Assembly: GCF_002802875.1 (NCBI RefSeq)
Contig: NZ_PEBI01000003.1
Span: forward strand, 62,001-126,000
DNA: 64,000 nt
Direction of reading: 5' to 3'
Source: Bifidobacterium primatium
GTDB lineage: Bacteria > Actinomycetota > Actinomycetes > Actinomycetales > Bifidobacteriaceae
A program made the translations under genes and the position numbers. The notes under the pieces were generated by a model. That model was not told where the DNA came from and did no database searches. It saw only the letters and a program-made list of their open reading frames with translations. Of this stretch, positions 7,952-17,068 are shown one piece after another. The first letter of the stretch is position 1. Every line of letters begins with the position of its first letter.

Positions 7952-9055
7952 ATGACTGAAGCAACCCAGCGCACGTCCGATTCCGGCGTTTCCATCTGGC
8001 TGGACGATCTGTCCCGCACCCGCATCGAGTCGGGCAACCTGCAGGAGCTCATCGCCGACAAGAACGTCGTCGGCGTGACCACCAACCCGTCCATCTTCCA
8101 GAAGGCCCTGAGCCAGGTCGGTCCGTACGACGCCCAGCTCAAGGAGCTCGGCAAGGTCGACGTTGAGACCGCCATCCGCGAGCTCACCACCACCGACGTG
8201 CGCAACGCCACCGACATCTTCCGCGAGATCGCCGAGAAGACCGACTTCGTCGACGGCCGCGTCTCCATCGAGGTGGATCCCCGCCTCGCCCACGAGACCG
8301 AAGCCACCGAGAAGCAGGCCGTGGAGCTGTGGGAGAAGGTCAACCGTCCGAACGCGATGATCAAGATTCCGGCCACCCTGGAAGGTCTGCCGGCCATCAC
8401 CGCCACCCTGGCCAAGGGCATCTCCGTGAACGTCACCCTGATCTTCTCGCTCGAGCGCTACGAGCAGGTCATCGACGCCTTCATCGAGGGCATCGCCCAG
8501 GCCGACGCCAACGGCCACGACCTCAAGCACATCGGCTCCGTCGCCTCCTTCTTCGTCTCCCGTGTGGACACCGCCGTGGACAAGAAGCTCGAGGAGATCG
8601 GCACCGATGAGGCCAAGGCCCTCGAAGGCAAGGCCGCCATCGCCAACGCCCGTCTCGCCTACGAGCTGTTCGAGAAGAAGTTCGCCGAGGATCCGCGCTG
8701 GGCCGCTCTCGAAGCCAAGGGTGCCAAGAAGCAGCGTCCGCTGTGGGCCTCCACCGGCACCAAGAACCCGGCCTACTCCGATTGCGTGTACGTCGACGAG
8801 CTCGTCGCCCCGCACATCGTGAACACCATGCCGGAGAAGACCCTGAACGCCCTTGCCGACCACGGCAACGGTGCCCCGACCATCCCGGGCACCTACGAGG
8901 AGAGCCACGCCGTCATGGCCAAGCTTGCCGATCTGGGCATCGACTTCAAGGCCGTCACCGACAAGCTCGAGGCCGACGGTGTCGCCGCCTTCATCAAGTC
9001 CTGGGATTCCGTCCTCGCCGACGTGCAGGCCGGTATCGACCGCGTCAACGGCTGA
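7952..9055 (+). CDS. tal: Transaldolase
   Basis: Transfers a dihydroxyacetone unit between sugar phosphates through a Schiff base and completes the bifid shunt together with transketolase. The 367-residue product fits the longer actinobacterial transaldolase class. The Schiff-base lysine is Lys138 in NAMIKIPAT. Other family features are GVTTNPSIFQKAL near 44-56 and the LWASTGTKNP segment near 265. A longer frame runs upstream but has no ribosome site; AAGGAG precedes the ATG at 7952 at good distance. Codon use is as biased as in tkt, which suits a highly expressed pair. Confidence 0.95.
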   Translation: MTEATQRTSDSGVSIWLDDLSRTRIESGNLQELIADKNVVGVTTNPSIFQKALSQVGPYDAQLKELGKVDVETAIRELTTTDVRNATDIFREIAEKTDFVDGRVSIEVDPRLAHETEATEKQAVELWEKVNRPNAMIKIPATLEGLPAITATLAKGISVNVTLIFSLERYEQVIDAFIEGIAQADANGHDLKHIGSVASFFVSRVDTAVDKKLEEIGTDEAKALEGKAAIANARLAYELFEKKFAEDPRWAALEAKGAKKQRPLWASTGTKNPAYSDCVYVDELVAPHIVNTMPEKTLNALADHGNGAPTIPGTYEESHAVMAKLADLGIDFKAVTDKLEADGVAAFIKSWDSVLADVQAGIDRVNG

Positions 9056-9107
9056 GATTCCAGAAAGGTCATGTGATCGGTTCTCCGGCATCATATGATT
9101 GATGAAT

Positions 9108-9148
9108 ATAAGGGCTCTGGTTCCTGCACAAGGAATCAGAGCCCTTAT
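9108..9148. terminator. Bidirectional terminator between tal and the aminotransferase gene
   Basis: An 18-bp stem (ATAAGGGCTCTGGTTCCT against its complement, one G-T pair) with a 5-base loop, followed on the plus strand by a T-rich stretch. It lies between convergent genes and can serve both. Confidence 0.9.
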
Positions 9149-9192
9149 CATTATTCTATTTGTTCCATATATATCGGCATCATATTAAATAC

Positions 9193-10356
9193 TTAAAGAG
9201 ACGTCAGCCATACGCGCATGCGACGTAGTCCCTCGGTGGTATCCTCGGCCGTGCCCACGTACGATATTCGTACGAATCCCCTGCCGCGTGAGCCGAATCC
9301 CGACGCCGGAGTGACCACGACCTTGCCCTCATGCAGCAACCGTACGGCGAACTCATGATCGTCCATGCCCGTGGCGGAGACATCCACCAGCACATAGAAC
9401 GCGCCGTCCGGAACGTTGCAACTCACCAACGGCATGTCGGCGATGGCGGACACGACCATGTCGCGGTTCTTCCGATACGCCTCTTTCATGGTGTCCAAAA
9501 TATCCGAGCCATCGTCCAGTGCGGCGACAGCTCCGGTCTGCAATGCGCCGGGCACACAGGATACGACGTTCTCCTGCATGATGGTCATCTGGTCGATGAT
9601 TGGTTTCGGGCCGAACGCGCAGCCGATGCGCCATCCGGTCATGGCGAACGTCTTCGAGAACGAATCCACCACAATGGTCCGTTCCTTCATCCCTGGCATG
9701 GAGGCGATGGACAGGCACCGGACATCATCGTCGTATACGAAGGCCCGGTACACTTCATCGCTGATCACCCACAGATCATGGTTCACCGCCACTTCGGCGA
9801 TGGCGGCGAGTTCGTCGGGATTGATGATTGCGCCGGTGGGATTCGACGGTGAGTTCAGCAACAGTGCTCTGGTCCGTGGGGTAATCGCCGATTCGACATC
9901 CGCGGCGCGCATACGGAATCCGTTATCGGCGAACAACGGTACGGGCACGACGTTTGCGTGCGTCATACGAACCTGACCGAAATAGTTGGCGTAGCCAGGA
10001 TCCGGGATGAGGATGTCGTCTCCGATATCCAGCGTGGCGATCAGCGCCAGATAGATTGCCTCCATGCCGCCCGTTGTGATGATGATCTCGCCATCGGCAT
10101 CGTAGTCAAGGCCGTCATGGTCAAGTCGATACCTGCACCATGCCTCGCGCAAGTTCCTCGCGCCACGATTCGGCGTGTAGTGGGTGTCGCCTTGCGAGGC
10201 CGCTGCATATGCCGCATCGATAATCGGCCGTGGCGTGTCGAACCCCGGCTCCCCTATCGCGAATGAAATGGCGGTCGACTCCGTCGCCGCCATTTCGAAC
10301 ATCTCACGAACGCTGGGATACAACGCCTCTTGGGCACGCTGGGATATTTCAGGCAT
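9193..10356 (-). CDS. PLP-dependent class I/II aminotransferase
   Basis: A 387-residue fold-type I aminotransferase close to the aspartate/aromatic aminotransferase group. Visible landmarks are FAIGEPGFDTP near 32, the cofactor-binding TTGGMEAI near 94, SPSNPTGAI near 169 and SDEVYRAF near 199. The Schiff-base lysine is Lys235 in DSFSKTFAMTGWRIG, and a conserved arginine lies in the C-terminal domain (FVRISYV). Substrate preference cannot be read from the sequence. It is transcribed alone, ending at the strong terminator shared with tal. Confidence 0.85.
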   Translation of the reverse strand: MPEISQRAQEALYPSVREMFEMAATESTAISFAIGEPGFDTPRPIIDAAYAAASQGDTHYTPNRGARNLREAWCRYRLDHDGLDYDADGEIIITTGGMEAIYLALIATLDIGDDILIPDPGYANYFGQVRMTHANVVPVPLFADNGFRMRAADVESAITPRTRALLLNSPSNPTGAIINPDELAAIAEVAVNHDLWVISDEVYRAFVYDDDVRCLSIASMPGMKERTIVVDSFSKTFAMTGWRIGCAFGPKPIIDQMTIMQENVVSCVPGALQTGAVAALDDGSDILDTMKEAYRKNRDMVVSAIADMPLVSCNVPDGAFYVLVDVSATGMDDHEFAVRLLHEGKVVVTPASGFGSRGRGFVRISYVGTAEDTTEGLRRMRVWLTSL

Positions 10357-10547
10357 GACACTCCCCCGATATCGACGGTGAATTCAGCCCATTCTATCCA
10401 CGTCATTGTTTCCGAAGTCCGGCAAGGATCATCCATCGCGGGACAGAGCCGTCGCTTCGTCTCCAGGAATGTCATCGCCTTGGGCCGCCACGAGCCCCCA
10501 GGCGACGCAGGAACCAGTTTGGCTTGTCGAGGGGCGTGAGCATCTCG

Positions 10548-10588
10548 GGCATGCGTCATTGAAATTTCCAATGTCAATGACGCATGCC
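10548..10588 (-). terminator. Terminator after the HTH-aminotransferase gene
   Basis: A perfect 15-bp stem (GGCATGCGTCATTGA with its complement) and an 11-base loop, 30 bases past the stop at 10619 on the minus strand. Confidence 0.8.
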
Positions 10589-10618
10589 TCGGTGAACGTC
10601 CGGTCTTGTCGTGAATGC

Positions 10619-12175
10619 CTACTGTCGATAGTAGCTGAGGAATTCGGTGAGCTTGACGGTGGCGTCCTTGAGGACCTCGATGCGCGGCAGGTAGACGATG
10701 CGGAAGTGATCCGGCTCATGCCAGTTGAACCCTCCGCCGCGTGTGATGAGAATACGTTCGTCGTGCAGCAGGTCGAGCGCGAACTGCTCGTCGTCGCTGA
10801 TATTGAACTTCTTCACGTCGAGTTTCGGGAAGATGTAGAACGCGGCCTTCGGCTTGACCGCGGTCACGCCGGGAATGGAGTTCAACGCATTGTAGATGTA
10901 GTCGCGCTGCTCGTAGATGCGGCCTCCCGGAACGATGTAGTCATTGACGCTCTGATGGCCGCCGAGCGCGGTCTGCACGATGGACTGTGCCGGCACGTTC
11001 GAGCAGATGCGCATGTTCGTAAGCATGTTGATGCCTTCGATGTAGTCCTTGGCCACGTTCTTGTTGCCGCTCAGCACCATCCAGCCCACGCGGTATCCGG
11101 CGATCATATGGGACTTCGACAGACCGGAGAATGTTACGCAGAACAGGTCAGGAGCAAGCGACGCAATGGAGATGTGCTGTAGACCATCCATGACCAGGCG
11201 GTCATAGATCTCGTCGGAGAAGATCATGAGCTGGTGCTCGCGCGCAAGGTCGACGATCTGCTGGAGCACCTCCTTCGGGTAGAGTGCGCCCGTGGGGTTG
11301 TTCGGATTGATGACCACGATCGCCTTGGTCTTGTCGGTGATCTTGGAACGCATGTCGTCGATGTCCGGATACCATTCGGATTGCTCGTCGCATAGGTAGT
11401 GGACGGCGGTGCCGCCGGCCAGGTTCACACAGGCGGTCCACAGAGGGTAGTCGGGGCTGGGGATGAGCACCTCGTCGCCGTTGTCGAGCAGGGCGGACAT
11501 CGACAGGTTGATGAGCTCGCTGACGCCGTTGCCGGTGTAGATGTCCTCGATGGAGACGTTGGGCAGATTCTTCAGCTGCGCATACTGCATGATGGCCTTG
11601 CGCGCGGAGAACAGTCCCTTGGAGGCGGAGTAGCCTTCGCATTCGGGCAGCTGATGCGCCATGTCGTAGATGACTTCATCAGGCGTGCGGAAGCCGAATG
11701 GTGCCGGATTGCCGATGTTCAATTTGAGCACGTGCGTGCCGGTGGCCTCCATGCGGGCGGCCTCGTCGACCACCGGTCCACGGACGTCATAGAGCACATT
11801 GTCGAGTTTGGTGGACTTATTGAAGCGGCGCATGGGATGCCCTTTCGGAGAGGATGCGGATTCGGAAACGGAAGCATGAAGGTTCAATGTGGAGCCGTCG
11901 GCGGTGCGCCGAGGGGATTCCGGCTTCGGCTCGGCGGATTCGCGTTCCATGGGTACGTCCTCGCCGGAGAGCCAGTCCTCGCGTACGTTCAATGTATCGG
12001 CGAGGAAGCGCATGATGTCGGGCCGTGGAGTGGTCTTTCCACTGGCATACTGGCTGATGTGGCTCTTCCCGAGACGGATTCCGCTGCCGTTGGCCGCCCG
12101 CACGAAATCCACCTGCTTCATATGCCGCAGCGACATTGCGGAGTTCAATCGGGAAGCGAAGCTTGCCTCACTCAT
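10619..12175 (-). CDS. XRE-type DNA-binding domain fused to an AlaA-like aminotransferase
   Basis: A 518-residue two-domain protein. Residues about 5-72 form a Cro/C1-type helix-turn-helix, with GKSHISQYASGKTTPRPD as the recognition region. A serine- and proline-rich linker (about 73-113) leads to a complete class I aminotransferase. There SPDYPLWTA lies near 240, INPNNPTGA near 289 and FSDEIYDRL near 319, and the PLP lysine is Lys354 in FSGLSKSHMIAGYRVGW. The catalytic part is closest to alanine/glutamate-pyruvate aminotransferases of the AlaA type. AAGGAGAG precedes the ATG at 12175; the open frame extends further upstream without a ribosome site. The domain order suggests a regulator that senses or is tied to amino-acid metabolism, unlike MocR/PdxR, which use a GntR-type domain. 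Its promoter region carries an array of short repeats that may be its own operator. Confidence 0.85.
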   Translation of the reverse strand: MSEASFASRLNSAMSLRHMKQVDFVRAANGSGIRLGKSHISQYASGKTTPRPDIMRFLADTLNVREDWLSGEDVPMERESAEPKPESPRRTADGSTLNLHASVSESASSPKGHPMRRFNKSTKLDNVLYDVRGPVVDEAARMEATGTHVLKLNIGNPAPFGFRTPDEVIYDMAHQLPECEGYSASKGLFSARKAIMQYAQLKNLPNVSIEDIYTGNGVSELINLSMSALLDNGDEVLIPSPDYPLWTACVNLAGGTAVHYLCDEQSEWYPDIDDMRSKITDKTKAIVVINPNNPTGALYPKEVLQQIVDLAREHQLMIFSDEIYDRLVMDGLQHISIASLAPDLFCVTFSGLSKSHMIAGYRVGWMVLSGNKNVAKDYIEGINMLTNMRICSNVPAQSIVQTALGGHQSVNDYIVPGGRIYEQRDYIYNALNSIPGVTAVKPKAAFYIFPKLDVKKFNISDDEQFALDLLHDERILITRGGGFNWHEPDHFRIVYLPRIEVLKDATVKLTEFLSYYRQ

Positions 12176-12186
12176 GGCTCTCCTTG

Positions 12187-12340
12187 GTTCAAAATCGAGT
12201 TCAAGACTGTAACCGAAGTACACAATAACACGAGATGCTGCAAGTTCAAAACGGCAGTTCAAAAACAGGTGCTTTACATGGTTTCAAGAAGTTCAATATT
12301 GAACTTGAACTAAATCGAGGTACTCTCTCCGCATTTGAAC
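12187..12340 (-). promoter_or_regulatory. Array of GTTCAA/TTGAAC repeats upstream of the HTH-aminotransferase gene
   Basis: Eight copies of one hexamer occur in 154 bases. GTTCAA is at 12187, 12199, 12244, 12257 and 12291; TTGAAC is at 12299, 12305 and 12335. The copies at 12291 and 12299 form the perfect palindrome GTTCAATATTGAAC (12291-12304). Pairs at 12187/12199 and 12244/12257 are spaced 12 and 13 bases. This is the pattern expected of a multi-site operator, most simply for the fused XRE domain encoded just downstream. Confidence 0.7.
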
Positions 12341-12368
12341 TTCCATGAAGACTACGTAGTATTCCAAG

Positions 12369-12395
12369 CAGGTTTTCGCAAGACGCGAAAACCTG
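12369..12395 (-). terminator. Hairpin after the Cof-type phosphatase gene
   Basis: An 11-bp perfect stem (CAGGTTTTCGC with its complement) and a 5-base loop, 12 bases past the stop at 12408 on the minus strand. Confidence 0.7.
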
Positions 12396-12407
12396 CGAAA
12401 GTGTATT

Positions 12408-13247
12408 TTACATAACGAGATTGAACTTCTGCTGGAGCCATTGGGCCACGCCGTCTTCATTGTTTGCTCGGCAGATTTCATCCGCTATGGTCAGGACCTT
12501 CGGATTGGCGTTGGCCACGGCAACACCTGTCCCCGACTGTTTCAGCATGTCGATATCGATGAGGTCGTCACCGAAGGAGGCCGTTGCGGTCAGCGGAATG
12601 TCCAATCGTTCGCAGAGTAGATTCAGTGCATGCTCCTTGTTGGCCTGAGGGTTCATCAGCATCCACATCACGCCTTCACTGATGCTCACCGAAAAATCCG
12701 GCGGAATCAGCGAACGGAGCTCATGCCACTGTTCCGGCTTCGGCAGAATGATGATCTTGTCGGCGATACCCTCGGGAACATCGGTGAAATCCGTGTATCG
12801 GAACGTCTGGGTCTTCCAAAGCTCCCGCACATCGAAGTTCGTATATCGAATGTCGTTCATGACGATGCCGATGCGGATGCCGGGGAATCGTTCCAGGATG
12901 AACCGGCAGACCTCGCATGCTCGTCTTGCGGAGAACCCGACTTTGATGAGATGCCCGTCTTCGGGAATCACTCCGCTGGTCAGTAGCGACGGACTTGAGT
13001 TCTCGGGATCGAAATCCAGTAGCGCCCCGTTCAGATATACGCATGCGTCGACTGGAAGTCGTTCGACGAAATATGTTGCGGTGCTGACCGGCCGTGCAGT
13101 GGCGATGGCGAACTTCACTCCCCTATCATGCAGGCGCGTTATGGTTTCGATGGTGTTCTGGGTGATGAACCTGCCCTCGAACGTATCGGCGTCATGCAGC
13201 AGCGTGCCGTCAAGATCGGCGACTATCATCCGGACGTTATCGGCCAT
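12408..13247 (-). CDS. Cof-type HAD phosphatase
   Basis: A 279-residue HAD hydrolase of the Cof/YbiV class (C2B cap). Motif I is IVADLDGTLLHD near residue 8, the threonine motif is AIATARPVS near 47, and the lysine lies in the cap-flanking region. Motif IV is SFGDDLIDIDML near 228, followed by GVAVANANPKV. Such enzymes dephosphorylate sugar phosphates or pyridoxal phosphate; the substrate here is unknown. It lies between secG and the HTH-aminotransferase gene, with a terminator on each side, so it is probably its own unit. Confidence 0.85.
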   Translation of the reverse strand: MADNVRMIVADLDGTLLHDADTFEGRFITQNTIETITRLHDRGVKFAIATARPVSTATYFVERLPVDACVYLNGALLDFDPENSSPSLLTSGVIPEDGHLIKVGFSARRACEVCRFILERFPGIRIGIVMNDIRYTNFDVRELWKTQTFRYTDFTDVPEGIADKIIILPKPEQWHELRSLIPPDFSVSISEGVMWMLMNPQANKEHALNLLCERLDIPLTATASFGDDLIDIDMLKQSGTGVAVANANPKVLTIADEICRANNEDGVAQWLQQKFNLVM

Positions 13248-13272
13248 GATGGTTCCTTATGCGATTGGTGGA

Positions 13273-13310
13273 TTGAAAAAGAAAAACCCGCGGATGAATG
13301 AATCCGCGGG
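13273..13310 (-). terminator. Rho-independent terminator after secG
   Basis: A 9-bp G+C-rich perfect stem (CCCGCGGAT with its complement) and a 6-base loop, followed on the minus strand by TTTTTCTTTTT. This is the classical form and ends the pgk-tpiA-secG direction. Confidence 0.9.
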
Positions 13311-13335
13311 ATGGATGTAATCCGATGATTATGAA

Positions 13336-13584
13336 TCAGGCGAGACCGTACTTGGCCATCAGACCCAAGGCGATGATGATGGCGACCCAGATCAGGGCGA
13401 CGATGACGGTAAGACGGTTCAGGTTCTTCTCCGCGACGCCGGAGGTGCCGGCATTGGCGGTGAGGCCGCCGCCGAACATATCAGAAAGGCCGCCGCCCTT
13501 GCCCTTGTGCATAAGAATGAGCAACGTCAGCAAAATGCTTGCGATGACGACGATGATTTCAAGAACAATCTTGAGAATGGCCAC
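13336..13584 (-). CDS. secG: Preprotein translocase subunit SecG
   Basis: An 82-residue integral membrane protein of the SecYEG export channel. Two hydrophobic segments lie at about 5-25 and 57-77. Between them is the conserved cytoplasmic loop with the KGKGGGLSDMFGGG motif. It follows tpiA by 98 bases, and pgk-tpiA-secG is the usual actinobacterial order. It ends at a strong terminator. Confidence 0.93.
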   Translation of the reverse strand: MAILKIVLEIIVVIASILLTLLILMHKGKGGGLSDMFGGGLTANAGTSGVAEKNLNRLTVIVALIWVAIIIALGLMAKYGLA

Positions 13585-13682
13585 GATTACCTCCGGGAAA
13601 TATTACTGTGACTAACCATACCGTACAGTCGGGATAATAGTTGGATATTCGCTGCATTCGCACATGCGATGCATCATGCATG

Positions 13683-14483
13683 TCAGCGACGGGCCGCAGC
13701 GGCTTTGGACGTCAGTCGCGCAATGGTCGCGAACTCCTCTGCGTCAAGTGAAGCGCCTCCGACGAGGAAACCGTCGATATCCTTGCCCTCCATCATGAGC
13801 TGCGTGGCGTTTGAGGAATTGACCGATCCGCCATATAGGATGCGGACACGCTCCGCCACCGAAGCACCATATACATCGGTGAGATGGGAGCGTATTGCCG
13901 CAGCCGCCTGCTGAGCGGATTGCGGCGTGGCCACCATGCCGGTGCCGATGGCCCAGACCGGTTCGTAGGCGATGAGCATCTGCTCCGCCTCTTTATCGGA
14001 AAGATCGCGGATGACATCCTGCACCTGGCCGACGGCGAATTCCAGTTCGATGCCCTGACGGCGCTCCTCGAAACTCTCGCCGACGCACAGGATGGGCTTC
14101 ATTCCCGCCGCCAGTACGGCACGGACCTGATCGACGATGTTTGCGTCATCCTCGGGATGGTATTTACGGCGTTCCGAATGACCGACGAGCACATAGGTGC
14201 AACCGAGCTTGGCAAGCATGTCCGCGGACACGTCGCCGGTGAACGCGCCCTGATTCGTGACCGAAACCGCCTGGGCTCCATAGGTCAGCTTCAGGCGATC
14301 AGCCTCGATAAGCACCTGCACGCTTCGTATCGAAGTGAACGGAGGCATGAGCGTCACTTCGCAGTGACGGAATCCGAAATGGGCGTCTCGCAGTGTCCAA
14401 GCCAGTTTCTGCACGAAATACGTGGCTTCGAGATGATCGAAGTTCATCTTCCAATTGCCGGCTACCACGGGAATGCGAGTCAT
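13683..14483 (-). CDS. tpiA: Triosephosphate isomerase
   Basis: Interconverts dihydroxyacetone phosphate and glyceraldehyde 3-phosphate. The 266-residue protein is a full-length TIM barrel. It has AGNWKMN near residue 9 with the catalytic lysine, the histidine region VLVGHSERRKYHPE near 102, the catalytic glutamate in AYEPVWAIGTG near 173, and the phosphate-binding ILYGGSVN near 216. AAAGGA precedes the ATG. Hairpin sequence separates it from pgk, so the two can be expressed at different levels. Confidence 0.96.
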   Translation of the reverse strand: MTRIPVVAGNWKMNFDHLEATYFVQKLAWTLRDAHFGFRHCEVTLMPPFTSIRSVQVLIEADRLKLTYGAQAVSVTNQGAFTGDVSADMLAKLGCTYVLVGHSERRKYHPEDDANIVDQVRAVLAAGMKPILCVGESFEERRQGIELEFAVGQVQDVIRDLSDKEAEQMLIAYEPVWAIGTGMVATPQSAQQAAAAIRSHLTDVYGASVAERVRILYGGSVNSSNATQLMMEGKDIDGFLVGGASLDAEEFATIARLTSKAAAARR

Positions 14484-14501
14484 GAAGGTCCTTTGGTAAA
14501 G

Positions 14502-14548
14502 ATTCGACTCCCATCGCGTCGGCGCAAATCCGGCAATGGGAGTCGAAT
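14502..14548 (-). terminator. Hairpin between pgk and tpiA
   Basis: A perfect 13-bp stem (ATTCGACTCCCAT with its complement) and a 21-base loop in the 77-base gap. There is no T-run. It may act as a partial terminator or as an mRNA 3'-end stabiliser for pgk. Confidence 0.65.
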
Positions 14549-14560
14549 AACAGGAAAATA

Positions 14561-15769
14561 CTAGTCGAGAACGCTCAGACCGGGCAGGGTCTTGCCCTCG
14601 AGGAACTCAAGGGAAGCACCGCCACCGGTGGAGATGTGCGAGAAGCCATCCTCCGGGAAACCGAGGTTGCGCACGGCGGCAGCGGAGTCACCGCCACCGA
14701 CGATGGTGAACGCACCGGCATGCGTGGCATCGACCAGAGCCTCGGCCACGGCCTTGGTGCCCTCGGCGAAGGTCGGAACCTCGAACACACCCATCGGGCC
14801 GTTCCACACGACGGTCTTGGAATCGACGATCTTGTCGTGGAACAGCTTGCGGGTCTCCGGACCGATGTCCAGGGCCTCTTCGTCGGCGGGGATGGAGTCA
14901 GCGGCGACGACCTTCGGGTCGATGACCGCGTCGTCGCCGGCCGGGAAGCCGGGGTTGACGACCACGTCGACGGGGAGCAGCAGCTCGACGCCGTTCTTCT
15001 TGGCGGTCTCCATGTAGCCCTTGACGGTTTCGATGTTGCTCTCGTCGAGCAGGGAGTTGCCGACCTCATGGCCGAGGGCCTTGAGGAAGGTGTAGGCCAT
15101 GCCGCCGCCGATGATGAGGCGGTCGACCTTGCCGAGCAGGTTGGAGATGACACCGAGCTTGTCGGCGACCTTGGCGCCGCCGAGCACTGCGGTCAGCGGA
15201 CGTTCCGGGTTCTCGGTGGCCTTGGAAAGCGCGGTGACTTCCTTCTCCACCAGCAGACCGGCGGCTGCCGGCAGATCGGCGGCCACGTCGTAGTTGGAGC
15301 CCTGGGCGCGGTGGACCACACCGAAGCCGTCGGAGACGAAGACGTCGCCAAGGGCGGCGATCTTCTTGGCGTACGGGGCGCGAACCTCCGGATCCTTGCT
15401 GGTCTCTTCGGGGTTGAAGCGGACGTTCTCCAGCAGCACCACATCACCGTCGTTCATGGCGGCGACCTTGGCCTGGGCGTCCTCACCGTAGGTGTCCTTG
15501 GCCAGCGGCACGTCGACTCCCAGCAGTTCGCCCAGACGCTTGGCGACCGGGGCGAGGCTCAGCTCGGGAACGACCTTGCCCTTCGGACGACCGAGGTGGG
15601 CCATCAGAATGACCTTGGCACCCTGTTCGCGCAGAGCCTTGATCGTGGGCAGGGCGGCCTTGATACGGCCATCATCGGTGATGGTGGTGCCGTCCAGCGG
15701 GACGTTGAAGTCCGCGCGGACCAGCACACGCTTACCCTGCAGATTTCCGAGATCCTTAAGAGTTTTCAT
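14561..15769 (-). CDS. pgk: Phosphoglycerate kinase
   Basis: Makes ATP from 1,3-bisphosphoglycerate. The 402-residue product is full length. It has the N-terminal substrate-binding [10 protein letters not shown] near 15-24 and [10 protein letters not shown] near 55. The hinge and nucleotide-binding region holds [14 protein letters not shown] near 200 and [10 protein letters not shown] near 360. The reading frame is open far upstream (to 16183), but that part is a shadow of whiA; AAAGGATATCA before the ATG at 15769 and the family's N-terminus MKTLKDL fix the start. C-ending codons dominate, as expected for a highly expressed glycolytic gene. Confidence 0.96.
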   Translation of the reverse strand: MKTLKDLGNLQGKRVLVRADFNVPLDGTTITDDGRIKAALPTIKALREQGAKVILMAHLGRPKGKVVPELSLAPVAKRLGELLGVDVPLAKDTYGEDAQAKVAAMNDGDVVLLENVRFNPEETSKDPEVRAPYAKKIAALGDVFVSDGFGVVHRAQGSNYDVAADLPAAAGLLVEKEVTALSKATENPERPLTAVLGGAKVADKLGVISNLLGKVDRLIIGGGMAYTFLKALGHEVGNSLLDESNIETVKGYMETAKKNGVELLLPVDVVVNPGFPAGDDAVIDPKVVAADSIPADEEALDIGPETRKLFHDKIVDSKTVVWNGPMGVFEVPTFAEGTKAVAEALVDATHAGAFTIVGGGDSAAAVRNLGFPEDGFSHISTGGGASLEFLEGKTLPGLSVLD

Positions 15770-15863
15770 TGATATCCTTTCCTGCTGCGGCGCACGACCG
15801 CATTCCTGCTTCACCTGCGCCACTTGGAATATTACCTTGCCGAAGGGATAAACCGAAACATTC

Positions 15864-15901
15864 CGGCCCGGCTTTTCACGGTGTCGCGAAAAGCCGGGCC
15901 G
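15864..15901 (-). terminator. Terminator between whiA and pgk
   Basis: A perfect 14-bp stem (CGGCCCGGCTTTTC with its complement) and a 10-base loop, 13 bases past the whiA stop. On the minus strand a TTT-containing sequence follows. It separates the whiA unit from pgk. Confidence 0.85.
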
Positions 15902-15914
15902 CGAAAAACTTCGG

Positions 15915-16871
15915 TCACTGGTTCTGCTCGGCCTCGGCCCGCTGCTTCTCCACCTTGGTGGCGAGCTGCAGCAGGCGCCGGATGCGGCCTGCGATGGCAT
16001 CCTTGGTGACGGGTGGGTCGGCGAGGCGTCCGAGTTCCTCGAGGCTGGCGTCGCGATGGTCAAGACGCAGCTGACCGGCGGCACGCAGATTCTCCGGGAT
16101 GTCATCCCCCAGAATCTTGAACGCCTTCTGCACCTTCTCGCTCGCCTCCACGGCGGCCTTGGCGCTGCGACGCATATTGGCATCGTCGAAGTTCGCCAGG
16201 CGATTGGCCTTGCCGCGGTATTCGCCGTCGTTGCGCTTGCCGCTCCATTCGCGGGCGGTGCGGGTGGCTCCCATCAGGGTGAGCATACGTTCGATGACGT
16301 CGGGGTCGCGCAGCGTCACGCGTTCGGAGCTGCGCACCTGACGGGCCTTGGCGGTGATCCCCAGGCGCCGTGCGGCGCCGACCAGCGCCAGGGCGGCCTC
16401 GGAACCGGGGCATACGATTTCCAGATAACTCGCCTTGCCTGGATCGGAGAGCTCGCCGTGGGCGAGGAACGCACCACGCCATGCGGCCTTGACCTGGGCG
16501 ATGTTGCCCGAGACGATTTCGGCGGGAAGGCCGCGGACCGGACGCTTGCGACGGTCCAGCAGACCGGACTGCAGGGCCAGTGCGCCGCCGGCTTTGAGCA
16601 CGCGCACCGAATAGCGTTCCACGGTGCCGGTCGGCGTCTTGCGTGCGACCTTGATGAGATCGGCCTCGTGACCGTAGACCTCCTGGATGGTGCGCTGGAG
16701 CCATTGAGCTGCCGCCAGTGAATCAAACTGGCTTTCCACCACGATATGACGTTGGATAAGGTGCAGGCCGCCGCCGAATCGAATCATCGCGGCCGCCTGG
16801 GCCTTCTTGGCGGCAGGCAGTTCGTCGTCGATCGCGGCCAGTTCGCTTTTGACTTCATCTACCAGAGCCAA
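15915..16871 (-). CDS. whiA: WhiA sporulation/cell-division regulator homologue
   Basis: WhiA proteins combine a degenerate LAGLIDADG homing-endonuclease fold with a C-terminal helix-turn-helix. In actinobacteria they regulate cell division genes. The 318-residue product shows the typical N-terminus [13 protein letters not shown], the central endonuclease-like fold, and a C-terminal HTH region with [20 protein letters not shown]. The start is a TTG at 16871, chosen because AAAGGAGG lies 8 bases before it. The ATG at 16916 would add 15 residues and has no such site. It is the last gene of the uvrC-aroE-rapZ-whiA direction, after a 197-base gap. Confidence 0.9.
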   Translation of the reverse strand: MALVDEVKSELAAIDDELPAAKKAQAAAMIRFGGGLHLIQRHIVVESQFDSLAAAQWLQRTIQEVYGHEADLIKVARKTPTGTVERYSVRVLKAGGALALQSGLLDRRKRPVRGLPAEIVSGNIAQVKAAWRGAFLAHGELSDPGKASYLEIVCPGSEAALALVGAARRLGITAKARQVRSSERVTLRDPDVIERMLTLMGATRTAREWSGKRNDGEYRGKANRLANFDDANMRRSAKAAVEASEKVQKAFKILGDDIPENLRAAGQLRLDHRDASLEELGRLADPPVTKDAIAGRIRRLLQLATKVEKQRAEAEQNQ

Positions 16872-17068
16872 GAGCCAACCTCCTTTAAGTTGTACAGCTT
16901 CAATGTTGGTTCGCATTCCTTTCCCAGGAGGGAAAAACGTTTGTGTACCGGCTATCTGTGTTACCTAACTCGGTGGACAAAGATAGGGGGTAATTTCAGC
17001 TGGAGCGGGAACATTTCAGGATGTGAGACTGCCGTGATTACACGGTTGCGATGCTCCTTTTCCAACGC

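Noticed and set aside
5620-8436. Very long open frame of 938 codons on the minus strand across tkt
   Set aside because: It is the mirror of the strongly codon-biased tkt gene and runs on into tal. Its translation is low-complexity and has no family motif.
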